From NCBI GenBank assembly GCA_964235615.1, contig CAXSEE010000048.1, positions 1-24,599 on the forward strand: a stretch of 24,599 nt of DNA. The letters are read 5' to 3'. This DNA comes from Lichenicoccus sp964235615. Lineage in GTDB: Bacteria > Pseudomonadota > Alphaproteobacteria > Acetobacterales > Acetobacteraceae. The position numbers and the translations under genes were made by a program. The first letter of the stretch is position 1. Each line of letters begins with the position of its first letter. The notes under the pieces are model-generated. The model had not been told where the DNA came from. It ran no database searches and was given only the letters and a program-made list of their open reading frames with translations. Of this stretch, positions 1 through 7,750 are shown piece after piece.

Positions 1-297
1 GCCGCCGACAAGCATGGCCGGGATCCGGTTGTCCTGTTCGAGGTTGTCAGCGACAGCTCGGAGCAGACCGACTTGTTCGAGAAGAACGAGGAATATGCCT
101 CGCTCCCTTCGGTGCAGCGCTACGTCATCCTCCAGCAGAGCCGGATCGGCGGCATGATGTTCGAGCGGCGCGGCGGCGAATGGCTCGGTCGTGTGCTGGA
201 GCAGAACAGCGTGATCCACATGCCCGAGATCGATATCGAGACCCCGATCGCCAGCCTCTACGAAGGCGTCCCGTTCGAGAAGAATGACGCCGAATAG
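1..297 (+). CDS. Uma2-family (DUF820) nuclease-like protein, 3' part only
   Basis: The reading frame is open from the first base to the TAG at 295-297, so this is the C-terminal 98 residues of a gene that begins outside the window. The translated segment has the Uma2/DUF820 pattern: a hydrophobic strand ending in a Glu (PVVLFEVVS, residues 9-17), then D24, K28 and Y32, then PSVQRYVIL. These positions correspond to the PD-(D/E)XK-like core of the family, predicted to be a restriction-endonuclease fold. Family members are abundant in cyanobacteria and some proteobacteria and their physiological role is mostly unknown. The C-terminal part (EIDIETPIASLYEGVPF) is typical of the family end. There is no partner gene in the window, and what follows downstream is decayed. 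Assignment to the family is fairly secure; nuclease activity is only inferred. Confidence 0.75.
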   Translation, partial: AADKHGRDPVVLFEVVSDSSEQTDLFEKNEEYASLPSVQRYVILQQSRIGGMMFERRGGEWLGRVLEQNSVIHMPEIDIETPIASLYEGVPFEKNDAE

Positions 298-419
298 TCC
301 GCGTGCGCCGCCCGTCAGGCTGCTGAGCGTAGCACACCTCTCAAGCAATCAAATCCGGAGCATAGACCGCGTCCTTCCCGGTTCACCCGCCGAGTTTGTC
401 CTGTCTGCCGCAGAACCTC

Positions 420-832
420 AAAATTCCGAGGACGATCGATGCGACCTACTCTCTGGTTCGTCGCGGAACGATCATGCTCCAAGCAAAGCGCGCTATCGAG
501 GCTTTGATCGAGAAAGGCAGCATTTTCGTCAACCTACCAATTGTCGAAGATGTCGTTGATCTAGCATCGGAACTTACCAAGGCGGAGTTGCAGTTTCTGT
601 GGTGTAGTCAGTGCAGATGCTGGATGCGCGCAAGCTGTGCGAATGCCTGCAACTGACGCGTGATCAATTTGCGGTCTAATATAGTCTGGATATTGAAACA
701 ATACGGAACTGCGAAGTTGGCCGCCGCAAGCCTGACGTGGCAGCATGCAGCTATCCTTGAGCCACTTCCAACGATCTGGAACACGTAGAACGTGCCTATG
801 GTTCTACACGGAGTAGGTTTAGGAACGTCTAA
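420..832 (+). pseudogene. Broken XRE-type helix-turn-helix regulator
   Basis: Read across two frames, this stretch resembles a small (about 140 residue) alphaproteobacterial protein that ends in an XRE helix-turn-helix. The first half is in frame 3 (RTIDATYSLVRRGTIM, then AKRAIEALIEKG, then LPIVEDVVDLASELTKA, up to about 584). One base appears to be missing near 585, after which the sense continues in frame 2 (LDARKLCECLQLTRDQFA, SLDIETIRN, EVGRRKPD). Frame 2 is interrupted by TAG at 605-607, TAA at 677-679 and TGA at 758-760, and ends at TAA 830-832. No ATG is available in frame at the 5' end, so the start is probably also lost and the left boundary is approximate. The helix-turn-helix part covers about 620-775. 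Base composition is visibly more AT-rich than neighbouring genes. Dead as a single protein; family identity rests on remembered resemblance. Confidence 0.7.
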
Positions 833-1154
833 AACTGGTCAGCCTGACTTCCGTATAGTGGAAGCCCGGGTCCCACATGATCGACCCGTAGCCAAAGACC
901 CAAAGATCACCCGGCTCAACCCGGCTTGAGAAAAAGCTGCGCCATGACCTGTCAATTTGCTGGTCCGATTGGCGCCAGCTGGCAGGATAGCCGGCTTTGT
1001 GAGCGCGCTCGTCGCGGGCGGCGAGAACCTCGCGCGTGAAGCGCAAAGGCGATTGCTCCACGGGTGTCAATTTGCCGCGGAGGTGCGGAAGATGGACGAA
1101 TGCGTCCTGGGTCAAAGACTGCCAACAAACATGATGGTCATCACATCGAGCCAC
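819..1154 (-). pseudogene. N-terminal remnant of ChaC-like gamma-glutamylcyclotransferase
   Basis: An open frame of 111 codons on the minus strand contains PGDLWVFGYGSIMWDPGF (residues 81-98, about 914-861). This is the glycine-rich YGSxxW substrate-binding loop that opens the ChaC (glutathione-specific gamma-glutamylcyclotransferase) fold. The preceding segment from about residue 36 (PLRFTREVLAARD) also fits the N-terminal arm of alphaproteobacterial ChaC proteins. The match stops about ten residues after the loop, at TEVRL, and the frame ends at TAA 819-821. The remaining roughly 100 residues, including the catalytic glutamate, are absent. The first 30 or so codons do not look like ChaC, so the start is unreliable. 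The truncation point abuts the 3' end of the broken XRE gene on the other strand, which suggests a deletion or rearrangement joined the two fragments near 830. Not expected to be functional. Confidence 0.65.
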
Positions 1155-1181
1155 CTGGACAAGAGATTGGACGGATAGGCG

Positions 1182-2066
1182 TTAAATCACGTAGTCGATC
1201 GGGGGGAGCGTCTGATCCATGGTAAACGCCGGCATCGAGGAGTGGCGCGTGCCGACCGCGCGGGCCGGATTGCCGACCACCGTGCTGTAGGGCGGCACTG
1301 CCTCAAGCACGATGCTGCCGGCGCCGACCTTGGCTCCTTCGCCGATCTCGATGTTGCCCAGCACCTTGCAGCCGGCCCCGAGCAGCACGCCGCGGCGGAT
1401 CTTGGGATGGCGGTCGCCCTCGTTCTTGCCGGTGCCGCCCAAGGTGACGCCCTGCAGCATCGAGACGTCGTCCTCGAGGACCGAGGTCTCGCCGATGACG
1501 ATGCCGGTGCCGTGGTCGATCAGGATGCGCCGGCCGAGGGCCGCGGCAGGATGGATGTCGAGGCCGAACACTTCCGACACCCGGCTTTGCAGATGCCGCG
1601 CCAGGTGACGCCGGCCATGTCCCCACAGCCAGTGCGCGACCCGGTACGATTGCAGCGCCTGGAAGCCCTTGAAGAACAGGAAGGGCGTGATGAGGTCGGG
1701 GCAGGCGGGATCGCGCTCCTTGATGGCCACGAGATCGGAGGCGGCGGCATCGACGATGTCCGGATCGGCGAGATGCGCCTCGCTCACCAGCTCCGTCAGT
1801 GCGCGCGCCGGCACCGAGCTGTCCGCCAGCTTGCGCCCGAGCAGGGCGGCCAGGGCCGGGCCGAAGCCGCGATGCACACGCAAATTGAGCTCCAGCAATC
1901 CCGCCATGATCGGGTCCAGGCAGATGCCGGCCTCCTGGCGGAGCCGCTGCCAGAGCAGGTCCAGCTCGATCGGGGTGGTAGTGATGAGAACCGGGGTGGT
2001 CAAGGCGGGGGTCGTCAGGACCGGAGTGGTCACGTCCACGCGGCGCGATCCGGCAATGCTGTTCAT
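1182..2066 (-). CDS. cysE: Serine O-acetyltransferase
   Basis: Makes O-acetylserine from serine and acetyl-CoA, the committed step of cysteine synthesis. The 294-residue protein has the N-terminal helical domain (about 35-165) followed by the left-handed beta-helix of hexapeptide repeats (about 168-270). The catalytic pair of the family is present: D170 in GLDIHPAA and H185 in LIDHGTG, and GVTLGGTGK (206-214) forms the acetyl-CoA region. The C-terminus is DYVI; a terminal isoleucine is the element by which CysE tails dock into the active site of O-acetylserine sulfhydrylase (CysK), so complex formation is likely. The first 34 residues are a low-complexity extension built on a 5-residue repeat (LTTPV/A). 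The ATG lies 5 bases after the stop of the upstream UbiH-like gene, behind the purine-rich stretch GGGGGATAGGAG, so the two are probably one transcript. High confidence. Confidence 0.95.
   Translation of the reverse strand: MNSIAGSRRVDVTTPVLTTPALTTPVLITTTPIELDLLWQRLRQEAGICLDPIMAGLLELNLRVHRGFGPALAALLGRKLADSSVPARALTELVSEAHLADPDIVDAAASDLVAIKERDPACPDLITPFLFFKGFQALQSYRVAHWLWGHGRRHLARHLQSRVSEVFGLDIHPAAALGRRILIDHGTGIVIGETSVLEDDVSMLQGVTLGGTGKNEGDRHPKIRRGVLLGAGCKVLGNIEIGEGAKVGAGSIVLEAVPPYSTVVGNPARAVGTRHSSMPAFTMDQTLPPIDYVI
1990..2034 (-). repeat. 15-bp tandem repeat, three copies, in the 5' end of cysE
   Basis: Three consecutive 15-bp units lie at 1990-2004, 2005-2019 and 2020-2034 on the plus strand (ACCGGGGTGGTCAAG, GCGGGGGTCGTCAGG, ACCGGAGTGGTCACG). 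A fourth, related copy (ATCGGGGTGGTAGTG) lies just to the left, separated by a few bases. Because the unit is a multiple of three, it encodes an in-frame pentapeptide repeat of the type LTTPV/A at CysE residues 12-29, ahead of the first conserved helix. Copy-number change would lengthen or shorten the N-terminal tail without breaking the frame. Confidence 0.85.
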
Positions 2067-2071
2067 GGCTC

Positions 2072-3313
2072 CTATCCCCCCATCGCCTGAGCCATGAAGG
2101 CACGTTTCAGGCGCGGCATGCGATGCACCGCGGCGATACCCACATCACGCGCTAGGCGCAGGACCGGGTTGTCGGTGCTGAACAGACGGTCGAGCCCGTC
2201 GGTGGCGGCCAGCATCATGAGGTTGGCCGGCCGGCGCCTGGCCTGGTAGCGGGCGAGCAGCGCGGCGTCACCCGGATCGCGCCCGTCCGCGACCGCCGCG
2301 ATCACCAGTTCCGAAAGCGTCATGACGTCGCGGAAGCCGAGGTTGAGCCCCTGTCCCGCGATCGGGTGGATGCCGTGCGCCGCGTCGCCGACCAGGGCGA
2401 GGCGTTCGGCCACGTAGCGATGCGCGTGCAGGGCTCCGAGAGCGTAGGTCCAGCGGCGGCCGACCGGTCGTATCCGGCCCAGATGCATGCCCAGCCGGCG
2501 CTGCAGCTCGCGGGTGAAGCCCTCCTCGTCGAGGCCGGCCAAGCGGGCAGCGAGCGGATCGCGCTCGGTCCAGACGATGGCGGACAAGTGCTCCCCTGCC
2601 TCGCCCCCGGCCATCGGCAGTTGCGCGAACGGACCGCCCGGCAGGAAATGCTCCAGTGCCAGGTTGTGGTGCGGCTTCTCGTGGGCGATCGCGCTGACGA
2701 TGCCGGTCTGCCCGTAGGAGAAGCGCGTCACCGCGATGCCGGCCTGGGCGCGCAACGGGCTCTGCCGTCCTTCCGCCGCGACCACGAGGCGGGCGCGCAG
2801 GCGGGCGCCGGATCCGGTCGTGACCTGTGCGCCGCCCCGGCCACGAACAACATTGGCCTCCGTAGGCGCGAACCGGCTGATCAGCGGGGAGGCATGCATC
2901 GACGCGTTCAACGCGACCCGCAGGCTTCGCGCCTCGGTCATCCAGCCGAACGGCTCGCCGACGTCATGGTGATCGAAATGCAGGAACAGCGGCGAGGCGG
3001 GACGGCCGTTATGGCCATCGGAGACGCGGATGCCCTCGATCGGGCAGGAGGGCAGGGGCAGCCGCTCCCATACCCTGGCTGCTTCCAGCATGCGACGCGA
3101 GCTGGCGGTGATGGCATAGGCGCGGCCATCGAAGTCCGGATGCTCCATCGGCGGCAGGCTCGCGCGGTCGATCACCCCGACGCGGACGCCGCCGGCGGCA
3201 AGGCGGCAGGCAAGGGCGGCGCCGACCGGGCCGGCTCCCACGATGCAGACATCGACGTCCTGCTCGGACATCACGGACGCACTAACCGCGGACACGGAAT
3301 TGGAAGCGGACAT
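2072..3313 (-). CDS. ubiH: UbiH/UbiF/COQ6-family FAD-dependent hydroxylase
   Basis: A 413-residue flavoprotein monooxygenase of the ubiquinone-biosynthesis hydroxylase family, expected to hydroxylate the aromatic ring of a ubiquinone precursor with O2 and NAD(P)H. Residues 22-50 form the FAD-binding Rossmann unit (GAGPVG at 26-31). AAEGRQSPLR (179-188) is the middle motif, with Glu where many members have Asp. GDAAHGIHPIAGQGLN (309-324) is the strongly conserved second FAD motif. The start is uncertain: the ATG at 3313 adds a Ser/Val-rich 14-residue tail, and the ATG at 3271 (MSEQDVDVCIVGAG) would give a more usual length; neither has a clear ribosome binding site. Which ring position it hydroxylates (UbiH, UbiF, UbiI or UbiL type) cannot be told from the sequence alone. 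It lies immediately upstream of cysE and diverges from glnK. Confidence 0.85.
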   Translation of the reverse strand: MSASNSVSAVSASVMSEQDVDVCIVGAGPVGAALACRLAAGGVRVGVIDRASLPPMEHPDFDGRAYAITASSRRMLEAARVWERLPLPSCPIEGIRVSDGHNGRPASPLFLHFDHHDVGEPFGWMTEARSLRVALNASMHASPLISRFAPTEANVVRGRGGAQVTTGSGARLRARLVVAAEGRQSPLRAQAGIAVTRFSYGQTGIVSAIAHEKPHHNLALEHFLPGGPFAQLPMAGGEAGEHLSAIVWTERDPLAARLAGLDEEGFTRELQRRLGMHLGRIRPVGRRWTYALGALHAHRYVAERLALVGDAAHGIHPIAGQGLNLGFRDVMTLSELVIAAVADGRDPGDAALLARYQARRRPANLMMLAATDGLDRLFSTDNPVLRLARDVGIAAVHRMPRLKRAFMAQAMGG

Positions 3314-3390
3314 CAGATGGATATGCCTAGTTCTTGGGCAGGATATCGGTCCGATCTGGTCGCCAAACAGGCCGGTTGGAGATGGTCAAG

Positions 3391-3406
3391 TGGCACAGGT
3401 AACGCA
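3391..3406 (+). promoter_or_regulatory. Candidate sigma-54 promoter for glnK-amtB
   Basis: TGGCACAGGTAACGCA carries the -24 GG and -12 GC dinucleotides with exactly 10 bases between them, and a perfect TGGCAC block. The -12 element (ACGCA) is weak against TTGCA. A second candidate, TGGCATGGTTTTTGGA at 3449-3464, has the right spacing and a good TTT tract but GG instead of the -12 GC. Nitrogen-controlled glnK-amtB operons are often transcribed by sigma-54 with NtrC, which is why this was looked for. Prediction only. Confidence 0.35.
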
Positions 3407-3562
3407 CCGTGGCGCTTCGTCAACAGGCGGCCGGCAGTTGGCTGGATTTGGCATGGTTTTTGGAACCGTCGGGTGTCAAACACGTGTCACGAACAGCGTT
3501 CGGCACGGCGGACATTCGTCCTGCGGTGGGCAGTACAGCAAGCCAAGGCAAAGTGAGGTGTG

Positions 3563-3897
3563 ATGAAGCTCGTTACAGCAGTCATCAAGCCCTTCAAGCT
3601 CGACGATGTGCGTGAGGCCCTGACGCCTTTGGGTGTGCAAGGTTTGACCGTGTCGGAAGTGAAGGGATTTGGACGCCAGAAAGGTCAGACGGAGATCTAT
3701 CGCGGCGCGGAATACCATGTGAGCTTTCTGCCCAAGGTGAAGATCGAGGTCGCCGTGACCGACGACATGGTCGACCAGGTGGTCGATGCGATCGTCGCCT
3801 CCGCCCACACCGGCAAGATCGGCGACGGCAAGATCTTCGTCACCGAAATCCTGCGTGCCGTGCGTATCCGCACGCGCGAGACCGGAGATGACGCACT

Positions 3898-3901
<4 letters not shown>
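3563..3901 (+). CDS. glnK: PII nitrogen signal protein
   Basis: A 112-residue PII trimer subunit that binds ATP/ADP and 2-oxoglutarate and reports nitrogen status. The canonical start MKLVTAVIKPFKLDDVREAL is the ATG at 3563; a GTG directly in front (3560) would only add one Met. GAGG at 3555-3558 precedes it. GFGRQKG (35-41) includes Q39, used in 2-oxoglutarate binding. The T-loop contains Y51 (EYHVS), the uridylylation site of GlnD. TGKIGDGKIF (83-92) is the second PII signature at the nucleotide site. Its stop overlaps the start of amtB (GTGA), so the two are translationally coupled. By that pairing it is the GlnK type, whose T-loop plugs the AmtB channel when nitrogen is plentiful, rather than a glnA-linked GlnB. 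Confidence 0.95.
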
Positions 3902-5292
<1,391 letters not shown>

Positions 5293-5321
5293 GCGCACGA
5301 CGGCTGGCATCGGCAAGCTGC

Positions 5322-5359
5322 GGGAAAGCCGGTCGGGAAATCTCCTGACAGGCTTTCCC
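5322..5359 (+). terminator. Hairpin after amtB
   Basis: GGGAAAGCC at 5322-5330 pairs perfectly with GGCTTTCCC at 5351-5359 across a 20-base loop. It is followed by CTTTACGG, so there is a 9-bp stem but only a short T tract. It sits 29 bases after the amtB stop. A rho-independent terminator is the simplest reading; the weak U tract leaves room for an mRNA-stabilising 3' hairpin instead. Confidence 0.5.
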
Positions 5360-5619
5360 CTTTACGGGTATGCAACGGTAATAGGTAGCCCCCCTATAGG
5401 TCAAGTAATCACCGCCGCCCCTGGTCGTTCGTTGGTTCGCATTTCTATTGTTCTCAATTGACCAGCCAATCTTTTCTGTCTAAGCCTGAAACTTATGGAA
5501 AGGCTGCGCGGCAATCCCCAATGTTGTGGTGTCCGCTCCCTCTCAGCCGTCCAATTCTGCCGGCCGTCCAAGGTGGCGGCGAAACGCCGATCCTGACAGG
5601 AACTTATCCTTGTCGGCGT
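5360..5619. other. Non-coding interval with no recognisable gene
   Basis: About 260 bases separate the amtB hairpin from the first recognisable codons of the receptor remnant. Much of it, especially 5400-5540, is more AT-rich than the flanking genes. No conserved protein segment could be read in any frame, and no tRNA, riboswitch or clear terminal inverted repeat was seen. It probably includes the point at which the missing 5' part of the receptor gene was lost. Confidence 0.5.
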
Positions 5620-5865
5620 CGTGACCGCGTAGGGGACCAACTCGCGCGCCGCACAGGAAACCGCGGCAACACGCTCCGGCGATCCGACTACGAGCTGGTC
5701 GACATCAACGCGACCTACCACATGACCAGGAGCGTCGAAGTGACAGGACGGATCAACAACCTGCTCGACAAGGCCTACGTCTCGTGGGCGGACGTCAACT
5801 ATCCCACGGAGTTGCTGATCGGACGTCCGCGCTACTTCGGGATCGATCTGCATGTCGGCCTGTAG
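5620..5865 (+). pseudogene. C-terminal remnant of a TonB-dependent receptor
   Basis: Codons from about 5689 to the TAG at 5863-5865 read as the last two or three beta strands of a TonB-dependent outer-membrane receptor: SDYELVDINATYHMT, then VTGRINNLLDKAY, then the closing strand GRPRYFGIDLHVGL. The segment before it (GDQLARRTGNRGNTLRR) fits the preceding strand, and in the neighbouring frame GVVTA just before a TAG hints at a frameshift near 5610-5620. The plug domain and most of the barrel, normally over 600 residues, are missing, and no receptor start exists upstream. The frame overlaps the start of the ABC ATPase by 14 bases, as expected for a former receptor-importer operon. The left boundary is approximate. 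Confidence 0.8.
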
Positions 5866-6673
5866 CGCGCGGCAGGGCGTGGCGCCGAGCCTCCTGCTCA
5901 GGGTCTCGGACCTGCACGTCCCGGATCCGCTGGGCAGACTGCTGCTCGCCGGCGTCTCGTTCGATGTCGCCGCGGGCGAGAGGATCGCGATCGTCGGTCC
6001 GAACGGTGCCGGCAAGACCACGCTGCTGCGCGCACTTGCCGACGGCGTGCCGCCCGCGCAAGGCCAGGTGACGTTCGAGGGCCGTCCGATCCACGCGATC
6101 GCGCGCAGCGAGCAGGCACGGCACGCCGGCATGGTATCGCAGACCGACAACCCCGATCCGCGCTTCATCGTTCGCGACTACGCAGCCCTGGGCCGCATCC
6201 CGCATGCTGCGCGCGCCACGGCATCGAGCGACCGCGCCGTCGTGGAGGGTGCGCTGCGCACGTGTGGAGTGGACCGGTTCGCCACCCGGCAGCTCGGCTC
6301 CCTGTCCGGCGGCGAGCGCCAGCGCGTTCTGCTGGCGCGAGCCCTGGCCCAGCAGCCTCGCCTGCTGCTGGTGGACGAGCCGACCAACCATCTCGATCTG
6401 CGGGCACGGGCCGAGATGCTGGCGCTGCTGCGCGGCCTCGGCATCACCGTCGTCGCCGTGCTGCACGACCTGCCGCTGGTGCCCGGCTTCGCCGACCGCG
6501 TGCTGGTGCTCAAGGGCGGCAGGCTGGTGTCCTGCGGGCCGCCGGACCGGGCCTTGTCGCCGGATGTCGTGCGGGACGTGTTCGACCTGGACTGCTTCCC
6601 GGCCCGCGGTCCGGACGGCAGGTCCCATCTCGTCTTCGACGCCCGAGTGCGCGACATGGTCCGGCCCGGCTGA
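5852..6673 (+). CDS. ABC transporter ATPase, iron-complex/cobalamin (FecE/BtuD) type
   Basis: A 273-residue cytoplasmic ATPase that would power import of a metal chelate. Walker A is GPNGAGKTT (49-57), the Q-loop glutamine is at 97 (MVSQTD), the signature is LSGGERQR (151-158), Walker B is LLLVDEPT (171-178), and the switch histidine is H205 (VLHDL). All catalytic parts are intact. Length and the VRDYAALGRIPH segment after the Q-loop place it with the FecE/FhuC/BtuD group. Its ATG overlaps the tail of the receptor remnant. The matching binding protein and permease follow after the assembly gap. The substrate cannot be named: ferric siderophore, haem or cobalamin are all possible. Confidence 0.92.
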   Translation: MSACSARQGVAPSLLLRVSDLHVPDPLGRLLLAGVSFDVAAGERIAIVGPNGAGKTTLLRALADGVPPAQGQVTFEGRPIHAIARSEQARHAGMVSQTDNPDPRFIVRDYAALGRIPHAARATASSDRAVVEGALRTCGVDRFATRQLGSLSGGERQRVLLARALAQQPRLLLVDEPTNHLDLRARAEMLALLRGLGITVVAVLHDLPLVPGFADRVLVLKGGRLVSCGPPDRALSPDVVRDVFDLDCFPARGPDGRSHLVFDARVRDMVRPG

Positions 6674-6684
6674 AGCCCCGGCTG

Positions 6685-6784
6685 NNNNNNNNNNNNNNNN
6701 NNNNNNNNNNNNNNNNNNNNNNNNNNNNNNNNNNNNNNNNNNNNNNNNNNNNNNNNNNNNNNNNNNNNNNNNNNNNNNNNNNNN
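6685..6784. other. Assembly gap of exactly 100 N
   Basis: One hundred N bases lie between the ATPase stop (6673) and the start of the binding-protein frame. A round 100 is the conventional placeholder for a gap of unknown size, so the real distance may be nearly nothing or much longer. Gene order across it (ATPase, binding protein, permease) is consistent with one operon. Confidence 0.98.
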
Positions 6785-6811
6785 CGGCCTCATCATGCTC
6801 CGGCTGGCGCG

Positions 6812-7750
6812 TTGGGCCTGCTGCTCTGCTGCCTGGCGGTCGCCGCCCGGTGCTTTCCAGTCACCGTGACCAGCTGCGGCCGGCCGGTGACGTTCTCGCA
6901 GCCGCCCCGCCGCGCCGTGTTCAACGACATCAACATGGCCGAGATGGCCTTCGCGCTGCATCTGCAGCCGTCGATGGCGGGCGTGACCGGCGTGAGCGGA
7001 TGGTATCACGTGACACCCGCCTTCACCGCCGCGCGAGGCAGCATCCCGGAACTAGCGCCGCGCTACCCCACGCTGGAACAGCTGGTCGCGGCACGCACCG
7101 ACCTGTTCGTCGCCGGCTGGTACTACGGCATGAAGCCGGGTGGCGACGTCACGCCGGACACGCTGGCGGCATGGCACATCCCGACCCTGGTGCTGAGCGA
7201 AAGCTGCATCCACGTCGATCATGGCCGTCCGCCGGCATCGCTGGACCTGCTCTACGATGACGAATTGCGGCTCGGCCGGGTGTTCGGCCGCGACGCGCAG
7301 GCCGAAACCCTGATTGCGGGATGGCGCGCGCGCGTCGCCGCCGTCCGCGCCCGGATAGGCGACCGCGCGCCGCCGCGGGTGTTCGTCTATGACAGCGGCA
7401 GGGACAAGCCATTCACCGCCGGCCGCTACGCGATGGCCAGCGCGATCATCGCCGCCGCCGGCGGCCGCAACGTGCTGGACGACATGCCGACCAGCTGGGG
7501 CACCTCGTCCTGGGACACGGTCGCGATGCGCGATCCCGAGTTCATCGTGCTGCTCGACTACCAGGATGGCGGCGGTGCGCCGTCGCTGCTCGCGTTCCTG
7601 CGCGCCCATCCGGCAATGGGGCTGCTCGATTCCGTGCGGCGCGGCCGGGTGATGCCGTTGCGCTACGAGGCGTTGACGCCCGGGCCGGCGAACATCGACG
7701 CGATCGAGCGGCTCGCCCGCGCCCTGCATCCGGACGCCTTCGGCCGGTGA
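6812..7750 (+). CDS. Periplasmic binding protein of the iron-complex ABC importer
   Basis: A roughly 312-residue protein of the BtuF/FecB-like Peripla_BP_2 family that captures the chelate in the periplasm. It starts with a hydrophobic signal sequence (LGLLLCCLAVAARC), then the family opening strand VTSCGRPVTFSQPPRRAVF. The first lobe contains MAEMAFALHLQPSMAGVTG, and the second lobe VFVYDSGRDKPFTAG and NVLDDMP. The start is doubtful: the frame stays open back into the gap, and TTG at 6812 is only the first available start. An ATG at 6795 in another frame (MLRLAR) would make a good signal-peptide head if one base were missing around 6807-6811. The stop overlaps the permease start (GTGA at 7747-7750). 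Ligand not determinable. Confidence 0.85.
   Translation: MGLLLCCLAVAARCFPVTVTSCGRPVTFSQPPRRAVFNDINMAEMAFALHLQPSMAGVTGVSGWYHVTPAFTAARGSIPELAPRYPTLEQLVAARTDLFVAGWYYGMKPGGDVTPDTLAAWHIPTLVLSESCIHVDHGRPPASLDLLYDDELRLGRVFGRDAQAETLIAGWRARVAAVRARIGDRAPPRVFVYDSGRDKPFTAGRYAMASAIIAAAGGRNVLDDMPTSWGTSSWDTVAMRDPEFIVLLDYQDGGGAPSLLAFLRAHPAMGLLDSVRRGRVMPLRYEALTPGPANIDAIERLARALHPDAFGR

Noticed and set aside
1242..2090. Open frames of 266-282 codons overlapping cysE
   Set aside because: They are alternate-frame shadows; cysE carries the catalytic Asp/His and the full hexapeptide-repeat domain.
5293..5620. Insertion-sequence remnant or cobalamin riboswitch before the importer
   Set aside because: No transposase fragment, clear terminal inverted repeats or B12-box sequence could be identified; only reduced GC content was seen.
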